A model generated the notes under the pieces. That model searched no databases. It saw nothing but the letters and a program-made list of their open reading frames with translations, and was not told the origin of the DNA. A stretch of DNA of 61,479 bases from NCBI GenBank assembly GCA_014379905.1, contig JACMKX010000149.1, positions 1 through 61,479 of the forward strand, written 5' to 3'. The translations under genes and the position numbers were made by a program. Source of the DNA: Ferruginibacter sp. GTDB lineage: Bacteria; Bacteroidota; Bacteroidia; Chitinophagales; Chitinophagaceae. This document shows positions 34,156-43,223 of this stretch, one piece after another. Each line of letters begins with the position of its first letter. Position 1 is the first letter of the stretch.

Positions 34156-35808
34156 ATGATATTACTGCATGCAAAGTTTTGGTACAAACCCATTTTTATC
34201 TTTTGCTTATTTTTTTACGCAGGTTATGTTTTAAAAGCGCAAACACCTGCTGTGCTGCCTACCCCCGTTATAAATAGTGATACCACCAGGGAGATAGAAA
34301 TATTACCCGGCACCCGGAGTTTAAGAATGATAACAATACCCGATGGTACGGCATTGCAAACCCTGGCCGGCAATGCAGCTGTAAAGCAAGGCAAAACCAT
34401 TTTGAGAGGTGATAGCATTATTTTGAATCCACTCACCGGTATTGCAGAGGTTTTTGGCAATGTACATATCAATGATGCCGACACCGTAAATACTTATGCT
34501 TCTTACTTAAAGTATTTAGGGAAAGAAAGGATAGCTTATTTGAAAAAGAATGTAAAACTTACTGATGGTAAGGGAACATTGTTAACAGAAGATCTTGAAT
34601 ACAACCTTGCAACCGGTATTGCCACTTATAAAGGAGGTGGCCGCGTGGTAAACGGAACTACCATTTTAACCAGCGATGATGCCACCTACTTTTCTGATAC
34701 AAAAGATGTGTATTTTAAAAAATATGTACACCTTACCGACCCGGAATATGATATTAAGGCAGATAGTTTGATGTACAATACACAAAGTAAGATCGCTACT
34801 TTTATTTCGCCTACAAGAATTGTTACAAAGGATAAAGGTATTATCAATACAAGATCCGGCACATACAACCTGCTAACCAAGGAAGCCGTATTTTATGATC
34901 GTACTGCATATAGTGATAGTACCATCTCCCTGGTTGGGGGCAAAATAGCCTACGATGAAAAGAGCGGCATTTTGCAGGCAGAAGACAATGCAAAATTTGT
35001 GGATAGCGCTAACAATGTAACCGCTATTGGCGGCCTCCTGCTGGTCAATAAGTTTGAAAATTCATTCCTGGCTACCCGTAAACCTGTAATGATCTTGTAT
35101 CGGAATAACGACAGCACTTATATAGCCGCAGATACTTTATTTTCCGGGCTGAGAAAGTTTGATACTACGGCTAAAACATCTGTAATAAAAACAGATACTT
35201 TAAACTCCGTTACGGCTGTAAACATTCAAACACCCAAAGATACCATTCGCTATTTCCTTGGCTTTAATCACGTAAGGATTTTCAATGACTCTCTGCAGGC
35301 TGTTTGTGATAGTTTGTATTACTCTACGGAAGATTCTGTTTTTAGAATGTTCCGGGATCCGCTTGCCTGGAACGGTAAATCGCAGCTGATGGGAGATACC
35401 ATGTATTTATTCACCGAATTGCAAAAACCGAAACGGTTGTATGTTTTTAACAATAGTATGGTGATCAATGAATCTGCCACCAATCTTTTTAATCAAATGG
35501 GAGGCCGTACATTGAACGGCTATTTTAAAGAAGGCACTATTGATTATATAAGAGTAAAAGGTTCTCCTGCTGAATCTGTTTTTTACCCGCAGGATGAAGA
35601 CAGTGCCTACGTAGGAATGAACCGCAGCAGTGGTGATGTGATAGATATTTTTTTCCTGAACAAGGAAGTAGATAAAGTAGTTTTTGTGAACGATGTAAAC
35701 GGCACTTTATTCCCCCTCAGGCAAATACCCGAAGATAAAAAGCGCTTGAAAGGTTTTAACTGGCTCGATAGCAGGAGACCTAAACATAAGCTGGAGTTGT
35801 TTGAATAG
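34156..35808 (+). CDS. OstA/LptA-like LPS transport protein
   Basis: 550 residues from the ATG at 34156; an in-frame TTG at 34138 would overlap mlaD. A signal peptide ends in LKAQ. The protein repeats beta-jellyroll strands of the LptA/OstA type: LRGDSIILNPLTGIAEVFGNVHINDADTVNTYA, read in order, and LTDGKGTLLTEDLEYNLATGIATYKGGGRVVNG. It is far longer than the 180-residue LptA of proteobacteria, as is usual in Bacteroidota. It would bridge the periplasm and pass lipopolysaccharide to LptD, which is encoded 2.2 kb upstream on the other strand. It is the last member of the amidase-MlaD-OstA run. Confidence 0.88.
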   Translation: MILLHAKFWYKPIFIFCLFFYAGYVLKAQTPAVLPTPVINSDTTREIEILPGTRSLRMITIPDGTALQTLAGNAAVKQGKTILRGDSIILNPLTGIAEVFGNVHINDADTVNTYASYLKYLGKERIAYLKKNVKLTDGKGTLLTEDLEYNLATGIATYKGGGRVVNGTTILTSDDATYFSDTKDVYFKKYVHLTDPEYDIKADSLMYNTQSKIATFISPTRIVTKDKGIINTRSGTYNLLTKEAVFYDRTAYSDSTISLVGGKIAYDEKSGILQAEDNAKFVDSANNVTAIGGLLLVNKFENSFLATRKPVMILYRNNDSTYIAADTLFSGLRKFDTTAKTSVIKTDTLNSVTAVNIQTPKDTIRYFLGFNHVRIFNDSLQAVCDSLYYSTEDSVFRMFRDPLAWNGKSQLMGDTMYLFTELQKPKRLYVFNNSMVINESATNLFNQMGGRTLNGYFKEGTIDYIRVKGSPAESVFYPQDEDSAYVGMNRSSGDVIDIFFLNKEVDKVVFVNDVNGTLFPLRQIPEDKKRLKGFNWLDSRRPKHKLELFE

Positions 35809-35846
35809 GATATAATTATTGATTACTGATTATTGATTAATAATCA
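35806..35846. repeat. Family E repeat copy 3
   Basis: TATTGATTACTGATTATTGA continues as TTAATAATCAACCC. It fills the gap after the OstA gene and resembles 25639-25680 and 25737-25765. Confidence 0.5.
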
Positions 35847-35874
35847 ACCCTCTCCTTTAACCTGATCATCACTG

Positions 35875-37173
35875 ATGCCGAAATTATTTCTTTCATTTTT
35901 TATATTGCTTGTAGGCTCACGGGAAGTTGTTATTGCACAGCTCCCTGATAAATTTATTGGAACCTGGGCCTTTCAAAAAACCGATACGGAAAATAAATTG
36001 TACAATGTAGAATTACAGGTTGCTTCACCGGAAGAAGCCACCCTCTACCCTGCTTTATTAACCGTCCGGTATGCACAATTCACCGGTGTGTACCAGCTAT
36101 TGCTGGTTAAGAAAAATGAAAACCAGCTGGCCATTGGGCGGCAAAAATTCCCGGTGAAAGAAGAACCCTTCAGTATTGGTGCCTACACTATTCCTTTCAA
36201 TGGTACTTTCGACCTTTCGGGTAATCGTTTATCGGTAAACAGGATCCCTGCAAAAAGGTACGGCTTCCCGGTTCCGGCATTGTCGGTTTATGAAGAAGAA
36301 AATAAAATGGCAGTGTTGCGCATCAGCGAATTTTTGCGCAATGAACCTGTTAGCCTGCAAAAAATAAATACCAACCCCTGGAGAAGTGCGGCAGCAGGAC
36401 AAATGTTGTACACCCACAGTGCCCCCGATTACTTTGGTTTGATTGATAGCTTTTTTGTGTACACCAAAACAGGAAGGGTTGGCTTTTCTGAAAACAATAA
36501 GAGTGATGACGATACTGTTTCGATAATGATCAATAAAAGGATGATTATTGATGGTATTGAGATCAATAAGAATACCCCTTCGCAGGAAATAACACTGGAT
36601 ACCGGCATGAATATCCTCTGCTTTTTTGCAGATAATTTTGGAAAAGTGCCGCCCAATACCGCCAAACTCAATCTAACTTTTGGTGCCAAAAAATTTCAAC
36701 TCGATTTTACAACAAGGCAAAACATGTCTGCCACATTTATTGTTGCTAAAATTTATTTGCTCCCCGAAAAACAACAGACACCTGCAGCAATTATTGCCCG
36801 AAAAACCATTGCTGAAAGAGTTGAAAAACGACAAACGAAGCTGATAGATAGCATCAGGGCTACTTCGCAGGAAGTGACGCTGGCTATTTGGGACGATGCC
36901 ATTGAAGATGGAGACAGCATCTCTCTCCAGATAAATGATGAGATCTATATGCCCGGCCTTGCCGTAAGAAAGAAACCGCAATTCATCAATGTAAAATTAT
37001 ACCCGGGGGATAATAAGATCATTTTTATTGCAGACAATCTTGGCAGCATCGCGCCTAACACAGCTGTGCTGGAAATCATTGATGGTAAAAAAAGAAAATC
37101 GTACATGATTAATACAGACCTGCGGCAAAACAATGCCATCAAAATTTCTTATGAATTACGGTTGGATAACTGA
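35875..37173 (+). CDS. Secreted protein with an internal duplicated domain
   Basis: 432 residues. Signal peptide, then FIGTWAFQKTDTENKLYNVELQVA, which looks like the start of a lipocalin-like or calycin-type strand set. The C-terminal half carries two copies of an 85-residue unit at about 211-295 and 345-428. The pairs are DDDTVSIMINKRMIIDG / EDGDSISLQINDEIYMP, MNILCFFADNFGKVPPNTA / NKIIFIADNLGSIAPNTA, and TTRQNMSATFIVAKIYL / DLRQNNAIKISYEL. A helical linker separates them. The unit looks like a beta-sandwich; I do not know a family name. The last 25 bases overlap the rhomboid gene on the other strand. Confidence 0.78.
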   Translation: MPKLFLSFFILLVGSREVVIAQLPDKFIGTWAFQKTDTENKLYNVELQVASPEEATLYPALLTVRYAQFTGVYQLLLVKKNENQLAIGRQKFPVKEEPFSIGAYTIPFNGTFDLSGNRLSVNRIPAKRYGFPVPALSVYEEENKMAVLRISEFLRNEPVSLQKINTNPWRSAAAGQMLYTHSAPDYFGLIDSFFVYTKTGRVGFSENNKSDDDTVSIMINKRMIIDGIEINKNTPSQEITLDTGMNILCFFADNFGKVPPNTAKLNLTFGAKKFQLDFTTRQNMSATFIVAKIYLLPEKQQTPAAIIARKTIAERVEKRQTKLIDSIRATSQEVTLAIWDDAIEDGDSISLQINDEIYMPGLAVRKKPQFINVKLYPGDNKIIFIADNLGSIAPNTAVLEIIDGKKRKSYMINTDLRQNNAIKISYELRLDN

Positions 37174-37871
37174 GTACTTTGCATCACTACTTTTCTTTTG
37201 CTGGCGAAAAATTTAACCAGCAATAACCCTGCGATAAATCCGCCAATATGAGCTGCGTAAGCTACACCGCCACCTTGTTTACCGATACTGCCCCAGCCTT
37301 CCCATAGCTGCATACCTATCCACAAACCCAGGGTGATAAAGGCTGGTACCTTGATAACGATCAGGAACAACAATACCCGCACTTCATTCCGGGGGAACAT
37401 CAATAAATAACCTCCCAGTATACCTGAAATAGCGCCTGAGGCCCCTAAGCTTGGTATATAAATATCTGCCCCAAAAAGCTTGGAAGCAAAAACATGGCAA
37501 AGTGTGGCTATAACACCGGTCAACAAATAAAAACATAAATATTTAAAATGGCCCATTACATTTTCCAGGTTGTCACCAAATACCCACAGGTACAACATAT
37601 TACCCGCCAGGTGCATAATGCCGCCATGCATAAACATAGCAGTAAAAATGGTGAGATGAACCGGAATGGGTGTTACCCCTATTCCGCCCTCGTACACTAC
37701 ATCCTGCCCGGTTAATATTTCTGCTGGAATGGTTGCGTAGCTAAAAGTAAACGCCTGGTCTCCACCAAATCCTTGGAAGTACACATACACAAATATGTTG
37801 AGGACGATGAGTGCCAGGTTAACGTAGGGTGTTCTTATCCTGTCTTTGTTGTTATCGCCTATAGGAATCAT
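37149..37871 (-). CDS. Rhomboid family intramembrane serine protease
   Basis: 240 residues from the ATG at 37871; an upstream in-frame ATG (37919) adds a poor leader. Six or seven membrane helices are predicted. The catalytic serine is in GASGAISG (S145), the histidine in AAHIGGF (H208), and the HGGIMHLAGNMLYLWVFGD segment on helix 2 is the rhomboid signature. It cleaves substrates within the membrane. Its 3' end overlaps the preceding secreted-protein gene by 25 bases in antisense, so the two transcripts would collide. Physiological substrates cannot be predicted. The upstream region is a mosaic of repeats. Confidence 0.93.
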   Translation of the reverse strand: MIPIGDNNKDRIRTPYVNLALIVLNIFVYVYFQGFGGDQAFTFSYATIPAEILTGQDVVYEGGIGVTPIPVHLTIFTAMFMHGGIMHLAGNMLYLWVFGDNLENVMGHFKYLCFYLLTGVIATLCHVFASKLFGADIYIPSLGASGAISGILGGYLLMFPRNEVRVLLFLIVIKVPAFITLGLWIGMQLWEGWGSIGKQGGGVAYAAHIGGFIAGLLLVKFFASKRKVVMQSTQLSNRNS

Positions 37872-37900
37872 TTTAATTATTTTTAGAAAGATACGGGGAA

Positions 37901-37936
37901 AAAGAAATAAGGAACACAAAATAAAGAATAAGAAAG
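37901..37936. repeat. Family G repeat copy 2 (inverted)
   Basis: The reverse complement reads CTTTCTTATTCTTTATTTTG and on, matching the copy at 4311-4360 at roughly 33 of 39 positions. It lies just upstream of the rhomboid gene. Confidence 0.6.
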
Positions 37937-37951
37937 TTGTGGGTTCAGCAG

Positions 37952-37981
37952 TTTAATCGTGTAATTCGTGGTATTAAGAAC
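37952..37981. repeat. Family B repeat copy 3 (inverted, short)
   Basis: TTTAATCGTGTAATTCGTGG is the reverse complement of the ACGAATTACACGA phrase of the other family B copies. Confidence 0.45.
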
Positions 37982-38057
37982 GATAAAAATATATCAGCTA
38001 CCCTAACTACGGTGTTAGCACCAGAGGTTGGAACTATTTTCTTTTGGATATTTCACT

Positions 38058-38109
38058 GCTAAGGCGCCAAGACGCAAAAGAATTACAAGCCTGCGCCTTA
38101 GCGTCTTTG
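38058..38109. repeat. Family H inverted repeat (CTAAGGCGC)
   Basis: CTAAGGCGC (38059-38067) and GCGCCTTAG (38093-38101) are inverted, and AAGACGC with GCGTCTT extends the relation. The string GCGCCTTAGCG recurs near 38301 inside the neighbouring nested region. Confidence 0.5.
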
Positions 38110-38121
38110 TTGTAAAACTGT

Positions 38122-38342
38122 GGTCGGGACCGAAGGTCAGACACTTTCCTTTTAAATAATTTCACCGCAAAGCTGTTAGTACGTTAAGAAGAAAGAACAC
38201 GGAGGTAACGGATAAAGCCGATCAGCAGGCTCAATATATCCATTATAACCCGTTCTGTCAGCGTAATCAGTGTTCCTTTCTTTTGCCTGCGGCAAACATA
38301 GCGCCTTAGCGATAAAACCGGGTCTGACCTTTGGTCCCGACC
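38122..38342. repeat. 221-base segment bounded by a 21-bp inverted repeat
   Basis: GGTCGGGACCGAAGGTCAGAC at the left end (38122-38142, written here as its 20-base core GGTCGGGACCGAAGGTCAGA) is repeated inverted at 38322-38342 with one mismatch. Inside lie a family A pair (38195-38275) and a GCGCCTTAGCG string. No reading frame of useful length is present, so it is a gene-free MITE-like or nested repeat. Confidence 0.6.
38195..38275. repeat. Family A end pair without a gene
   Basis: Begins GAACACGGAGGTAACGGATA and ends AGCGTAATCAGTGTTC, so both ends resemble the borders of the GxxExxY unit (7278-7744) in inverted orientation, but with only 81 bases in total and no gene between them. Confidence 0.45.
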
Positions 38343-38360
38343 CTTAAACAGCCAAAAACC

Positions 38361-38392
38361 TTTGAAACCTTAGCTATTTTCCCCTATTTTTG
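38361..38392 (+). promoter_or_regulatory. Promoter of hppA
   Basis: TTTG at 38361-38364, a 20-base spacer and TATTTTTG at 38385-38392 match the Bacteroidota consensus exactly. The start codon is 27 bases beyond the -7 box. Confidence 0.75.
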
Positions 38393-38418
38393 CCCACCAA
38401 AATTTAGAACAATCTGAT

Positions 38419-40650
38419 ATGGAAAATTTGATTTATGTAGTTCCGGCAATGGGTATTGTAGGCCTGTTGTACACTTTAGTAAAATTCATGTGGGTGTCCA
38501 AACAGGATGCAGGTAACGAGCGCATGAAAGAAATAAGTACTTATATAGCCGAAGGCGCGATGGCTTTTCTAAAGGCTGAGTATAAAGTGTTAACCTATTT
38601 TGTAATTATTGCTGCTTTATTACTGGCCATTATGGGTTACAGTAATGAAAACAGTCACTGGAGCATCGCTGTTGCATTTGTGATCGGTGCTTTTTTTAGT
38701 GCCCTGGCTGGCTTCATCGGTATGAAAGTGGCTACCAAAGCCAATGTACGTACGGCACAGGCTGCACGTACCAGCCTTAAAAAAGCGCTGCAGGTATCTT
38801 TTACCGGAGGTAGCGTAATGGGGATGGGTGTTGCCGGCCTCGCAGTATTGGGCCTGGGTGCGCTGTTCATCATTTTAAAACAAATTTTTGCTCCGGGCGC
38901 TGCAGTTGACAGTGTAGAAATGGAGCGTACCATCGAAATATTGACCGGCTTCTCTTTGGGTGCAGAGTCTATCGCGTTATTTGCCCGTGTGGGTGGCGGT
39001 ATCTACACCAAGGCTGCCGATGTGGGCGCTGATCTTGTAGGTAAAGTAGAAGCAGGTATTCCCGAAGATGATCCACGCAACCCTGCAACCATTGCAGATA
39101 ATGTTGGCGATAACGTAGGTGACGTAGCTGGTATGGGTGCAGATCTGTTTGGTTCTTATGTGGCAACGGTATTGGCAACAATGGTGTTGGGCAGGGAAAC
39201 AAATGCGATGACCGATTCATTCGGTGGTATGAGTCCTATCCTTTTACCAATGCTGATCGCTGCAATGGGTATCCTGTTTTCTATCATGGGTACCTGGATG
39301 GTTCGCATCAGTGAGAGCGCAGGTTTAAGTACACAAAAAGTACAAAGTGCTTTAAACATGGGTAACTGGGGATCAATGATCATAACAGCCATCGCCTGTT
39401 ATTTTTTAGTGGATTATTTGTTACCTGAAACAATGACATTGCGTGGACACGAGTTCACCAAAATGGGTGTGTTTGGCGCCATCATGGTAGGATTGGTAGT
39501 GGGTGCTTTAATGAGCATCATTACTGAATATTATACTGCTATGGGAAAACGCCCGGTGATGAGCATCATCCGTCAATCGGCTACTGGCCATGCTACCAAC
39601 ATCATTGGTGGTTTGGCAGTAGGTATGGAAAGTACTTTGCTTCCTATCCTTGTATTGGCCGGTGGTATTTATGGATCTTACGAATGTGCAGGTTTATATG
39701 GTGTGGCCATTGCAGCTGCAGGTATGATGGCAACTACTGCTATGCAATTAGCAATTGATGCTTTTGGACCAATTGCAGATAACGCAGGTGGTATTGCTGA
39801 AATGAGTGAACTACCGGCAGATGTGCGGGAAAAAACAGATATCCTTGATGCTGTGGGCAACACAACAGCGGCAAGTGGTAAAGGTTTTGCCATTGCTTCT
39901 GCAGCATTAACTGCCCTGGCTTTGTTTGCAGCGTTTGTTGGTATTGCAAAAATTGATGGTATAGATATTTACAATGCGGATGTACTGGCAGGTTTATTTG
40001 TTGGTGCTATGATCCCGTTCATCTTCTCTTCGCTCGCTATCCGTGCGGTAGGTGAAGCAGCCATGGCAATGGTGGAAGAAGTTCGCAGACAGTTCCGCAC
40101 CATCCCCGGTATTATGGAAGGTACAGGCAAACCTGAGTATGATAAATGCGTGGCTATTTCTACTGAAGCATCTTTAAAAAAAATGATGTTACCCGGCGCT
40201 ATAGCTTTATTATCTCCAATCATTGTTGGTTTTGTTTTTGGGCCGGAAGTGTTGGGTGGTTTCCTTGCAGGTGCTACGGTAAGTGGTGTATTAATGGGGA
40301 TGTTCCAGAACAATGCCGGTGGTGCATGGGATAACGCTAAAAAATCTTTTGAAAAAGGCGTTGAGATCAATGGCGAAACTTATTATAAAAAATCAGAACC
40401 ACACAAGGCTTCGGTAACAGGCGATACTGTGGGTGATCCGTTTAAAGATACCTCTGGTCCGTCTATGAATATTCTTATCAAACTCATGAGTATCGTTTCA
40501 TTGGTAATTGCTCCTACCCTGGCTAAACTGCATCATGATAAGATCCAGGAAAGAAGAGATGCTAAGGTGATCACTTTGCAAAAAATGGCTGAAGGCAGCT
40601 CTCATAAAAATACTACAGTGCCTTTGAATGGTACAGGTGAAAATAAATAA
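38419..40650 (+). CDS. hppA: Membrane-bound pyrophosphatase, K+-dependent type (ion-pumping)
   Basis: 743 residues with about sixteen membrane helices. It couples pyrophosphate hydrolysis to pumping Na+ or H+ out of the cytoplasm. The pyrophosphate site is visible as [22 protein letters not shown], read in order, followed by [28 protein letters not shown] with its Asp cluster. [10 protein letters not shown] at 480-489 has Ala at 484, where K+-independent enzymes carry Lys, so this is the K+-dependent class; most of these in Bacteroidota pump Na+. [10 protein letters not shown] near residue 635 is the final signature. It is monocistronic with a strong promoter and terminator. Confidence 0.97.
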   Translation: MENLIYVVPAMGIVGLLYTLVKFMWVSKQDAGNERMKEISTYIAEGAMAFLKAEYKVLTYFVIIAALLLAIMGYSNENSHWSIAVAFVIGAFFSALAGFIGMKVATKANVRTAQAARTSLKKALQVSFTGGSVMGMGVAGLAVLGLGALFIILKQIFAPGAAVDSVEMERTIEILTGFSLGAESIALFARVGGGIYTKAADVGADLVGKVEAGIPEDDPRNPATIADNVGDNVGDVAGMGADLFGSYVATVLATMVLGRETNAMTDSFGGMSPILLPMLIAAMGILFSIMGTWMVRISESAGLSTQKVQSALNMGNWGSMIITAIACYFLVDYLLPETMTLRGHEFTKMGVFGAIMVGLVVGALMSIITEYYTAMGKRPVMSIIRQSATGHATNIIGGLAVGMESTLLPILVLAGGIYGSYECAGLYGVAIAAAGMMATTAMQLAIDAFGPIADNAGGIAEMSELPADVREKTDILDAVGNTTAASGKGFAIASAALTALALFAAFVGIAKIDGIDIYNADVLAGLFVGAMIPFIFSSLAIRAVGEAAMAMVEEVRRQFRTIPGIMEGTGKPEYDKCVAISTEASLKKMMLPGAIALLSPIIVGFVFGPEVLGGFLAGATVSGVLMGMFQNNAGGAWDNAKKSFEKGVEINGETYYKKSEPHKASVTGDTVGDPFKDTSGPSMNILIKLMSIVSLVIAPTLAKLHHDKIQERRDAKVITLQKMAEGSSHKNTTVPLNGTGENK

Positions 40651-40670
40651 GCGATCTGATTTATACACGA

Positions 40671-40700
40671 ATCCCCCGACCAGGTCGGGGGATTTTTTTT
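40671..40700 (+). terminator. Terminator of hppA
   Basis: ATCCCCCGACC and GGTCGGGGGAT pair perfectly and nine T residues follow, 20 bases after the stop codon. Confidence 0.92.
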
Positions 40701-40742
40701 TCACGAATTAAATCTAATTAAACCAATTACACGAATTACAAT
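40701..40742. repeat. Family B repeat copy 4
   Basis: CACGAATTAAATCTAATTAA is followed by ACCAATTACACGAATTACA. It stands directly behind the hppA terminator. Confidence 0.55.
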
Positions 40743-40947
40743 CCCCACAACCGGTAAAACAGTATCCATAGATGATCCCGCAGATTTATATTTTATTATA
40801 CAACCAATAAAATTACTTTATCGATTCGGCTCAATGTTCTATGGACTCTAAACCACTAATGACCGGCTTTATTTACCCCCCGATCAGGGTGACTTCATTC
40901 AACAGTTGCCTTACATTAAATTTAAAGAACGAAACTGCAAACTTTGT

Positions 40948-40990
40948 TATTCCTTATTTTCTCTTTCTTATTTCTTATTTCTTCTTCCTT
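40948..40990. repeat. Family G repeat copy 3
   Basis: GTTATTCCTTATTTTCTCTT continues as TCTTATTTCTTATTTC, matching the copy at 4311-4360 almost base for base over about 35 positions. It lies within the 420-base gap between hppA and the DUF2306 gene, which otherwise holds nothing I recognise. Confidence 0.6.
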
Positions 40991-41071
40991 CTTCTATACC
41001 CCGAATTGGGGATTGTAATAATACCTTCTATATTGTATTTTTACCATCTATTCAAAACCAGCATTATATTC

Positions 41072-41728
41072 ATGGGTGTTGTAAAAAATTTATTCGCCAT
41101 ATTGGCATGGACATTTATTGTAGGTCTTTCTCTCTACTTTTTTTATGATAATGTTATTGCTTTTTTTTATGGCTATAAAAGCCCGTCCATGGGTTCCACT
41201 TTTTTTAATAACCAGCTCTGGCTGGTGATGCATATAGTTGGCGGCACGCTAACGCTTTTTCTTGGTCCTTTACAATTTTGGTCATTTATCAGGAACCGGT
41301 TTATGAATTTTCACAGGCTGGCAGGCAAGCTGTATATGTTTGGCATTGCATTGATAGGTATCTCTGCCGGACGGCTTTCTTTCGTCAGTTCCTGCGTACC
41401 CTGCAGGTTATCTCTTTTTCTTTTAACAGTTTTTGCTGTGCTCTCCACTTTTTTTGCCTGGAAAGCCATCAAGACAAGAAATATAAAAGTACACCGGCAA
41501 ATGATGACCAGGAGTTATGTATGCGTAATGGCTTTTGTGGCAGTAAGGCTCGACTGGATCATCTCCCTGGATTTTCTTTTCGGTGTTACAAATGATGATC
41601 TGCTTCGCCGGGTGTTGAATGAATATTTCTTTTCTTTTGTTCCTTTATTGATAACAGAAATAATAATATCGTGGTGGCCGGCTGTTGCGTACTCGTTTCG
41701 AAGTAGGTCAACAGTAAATGGTCAGTAG
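41072..41728 (+). CDS. DUF2306 membrane protein
   Basis: 218 residues from the ATG at 41072. A longer frame upstream runs through a dispersed repeat and is rejected. About six membrane helices; the signature GPLQFWSFIRNRFMNFHRLAGKLYMFG (read in order) and the following GISAGR are typical of DUF2306. VHRQMMTRSYV adds conserved His and Arg facing the membrane. A His-rich helix pair in these proteins recalls haem- or quinone-related membrane enzymes, but no activity has been shown. It is not clearly linked to its neighbours. Confidence 0.8.
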   Translation: MGVVKNLFAILAWTFIVGLSLYFFYDNVIAFFYGYKSPSMGSTFFNNQLWLVMHIVGGTLTLFLGPLQFWSFIRNRFMNFHRLAGKLYMFGIALIGISAGRLSFVSSCVPCRLSLFLLTVFAVLSTFFAWKAIKTRNIKVHRQMMTRSYVCVMAFVAVRLDWIISLDFLFGVTNDDLLRRVLNEYFFSFVPLLITEIIISWWPAVAYSFRSRSTVNGQ

Positions 41729-41826
41729 TCAATAAAAGATCCCGGAGTTATGTAGTTTATGACTATACTTATTTAGTTAACTTTTTTTAATTACTACCAA
41801 TGAGCTATTGACTTTTGACTTTTCTA
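41707..41826. repeat. AGTCAATA-type repeat pair (family F)
   Basis: GTCAGTAGTCAATAAAAG just before the DUF2306 stop region and GAGCTATTGACTTTTGACTT about 90 bases on are inverted relative to each other. The gap before the DUF418 gene is otherwise AT-rich, and I see no clear promoter. Confidence 0.4.
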
Positions 41827-41862
41827 AAAAATACCTTATTATCCTTAAAATAAAAATTATCA

Positions 41863-43101
41863 ATGACTCTTTCTAACTCTGTTCAGCCAAACGAGCGCTC
41901 CCGTATATTAGATATCCTGCGTGGCATTGCATTACTGGGAATTATATTAGCCAACTACCCCGTGATTTCCTTATGGGTTTTCCAGGGACCGCAGGTTTGG
42001 GAAACGATGCCTACTGCTAAAATTGATATGCCACTTGGCTTTTTTCATTTCGCTTTTTTAGATGGGAAATTTTATACTTTATTTTCCCTCTTATTCGGCA
42101 TCGGTTTCTCTATCATCCTCCTAAGGTCACAACAAAAGAGTACCAATGGCCTGGCTGTATTTTACAGGCGTTTATTTATCTTGTTGCTGATAGGACTCTT
42201 TCATAGTTTTTTCCTTTGGATGGGAGATATTTTATTACTCTATGCCCTGATAGGCATGCTGCTCCCGTTTTTTAGAAATGTATCAGATAAAAATTTATTG
42301 ATCATTTCAGTCACACTTATCCTCTCTCCTCTGCTTGTTGACGCACTCAGGGTAATTTCCGATAATAAAATAAATTTTTCTGCCCCTTTAGAAAAAATGA
42401 CTGTTAAAATGGAAGACAGGATCGGCATCACCGATGATAATTTTAGTACCTGGCTGATAAAGCATAAAACCTACGGTGAACTTTTAAAATTCAATTCAGG
42501 AGAATTTTTTATGCGCTGGCAAATGCTGATCGCCAGTAATCGTCCGCTTAAAGTGCTGGGCATTTTTATCTTAGGCCTTTATGTGGGCAGAAAATTAATA
42601 TATGCCCGGCTGGAGGAAAATAAGGTTTTGCTAAAAAAGATCCGGCTTTGGGGCTTTATCATTGGCATTCCTGTTTCCCTTGTTTACTCTTTTGTTGAGA
42701 TAACCGGGGAGAGATTACCTGACCCTAAAGCATTGCTGAACACGGCCGCCTATGCATTGAGCGTGGTGCCACTCAGCCTGGCATATACCAGTACCCTAAG
42801 CCTGTGGTACCTCAAAAACAACGGTAGTAAATTCTTAAACTTATTTGCTGCCCCCGGCCGCATGGCGCTTACCAATTATTTATTACAATCTGTCACGGGC
42901 ATCTGTATCTTTTACGGAGTCGGGTTTGGTTTGGGGGCCAAAACAGGCCTTGCCTATGTCTTACTGATCGCTATAGCTGTTTATATGCTGCAAATTATTT
43001 ACAGTCATCTATGGCTTAAATATTTTAACTATGGCCCCTGCGAATGGATATGGAGAATGTTGACTTATGGTAAATTTTTGAAGATCCGTAAAGTGAAATA
43101 G
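41863..43101 (+). CDS. DUF418 membrane protein (YeiB family)
   Basis: 412 residues with about ten membrane helices. The start RSRILDILRGIALLGIILANYP and FYTLFSLLFGIGFSIIL identify the YeiB/DUF418 family, and the C-terminal DUF418 region shows APGRMALTNYLLQS, then YFNYGPCEWIWRMLTYGK. These proteins are related to membrane acyltransferase-like transporters and are found in all phyla, with unknown substrates. The conserved closing GPxExxWR is present. It stands alone after a repeat-filled gap. Confidence 0.88.
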   Translation: MTLSNSVQPNERSRILDILRGIALLGIILANYPVISLWVFQGPQVWETMPTAKIDMPLGFFHFAFLDGKFYTLFSLLFGIGFSIILLRSQQKSTNGLAVFYRRLFILLLIGLFHSFFLWMGDILLLYALIGMLLPFFRNVSDKNLLIISVTLILSPLLVDALRVISDNKINFSAPLEKMTVKMEDRIGITDDNFSTWLIKHKTYGELLKFNSGEFFMRWQMLIASNRPLKVLGIFILGLYVGRKLIYARLEENKVLLKKIRLWGFIIGIPVSLVYSFVEITGERLPDPKALLNTAAYALSVVPLSLAYTSTLSLWYLKNNGSKFLNLFAAPGRMALTNYLLQSVTGICIFYGVGFGLGAKTGLAYVLLIAIAVYMLQIIYSHLWLKYFNYGPCEWIWRMLTYGKFLKIRKVK

Positions 43102-43121
43102 TTTGCCTGCTTCGTGTTTTA

Positions 43122-43176
43122 GGAATTGGTAATTGGGCACCGGGGTTTCTTCCACCTGGTTTCCAATTCCAATTCC
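43122..43176. repeat. Inverted GGAATTGG phrase
   Basis: GGAATTGGTAATTGG (43122-43136) and CCAATTCCAATTCC (43163-43176) can pair. It lies between the convergent DUF418 and delta-60 genes and could act as a weak bidirectional stop. Confidence 0.4.
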
Positions 43177-43223
43177 TATTCAAGGATCATCTGCCTGTAG
43201 GCAGTCACCACAATTTTCAGCAC

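Noticed and set aside
38969..39949. Several long antisense frames within hppA, rich in His, Leu and Arg
   Set aside because: They are shadows of a GC-richer, well-conserved gene and have odd composition.
40841..41071. 77 extra N-terminal codons of the DUF2306 gene
   Set aside because: The extension is a run of Phe, Leu and Ile produced by a dispersed family G repeat; the DUF2306 domain fits the ATG at 41072.
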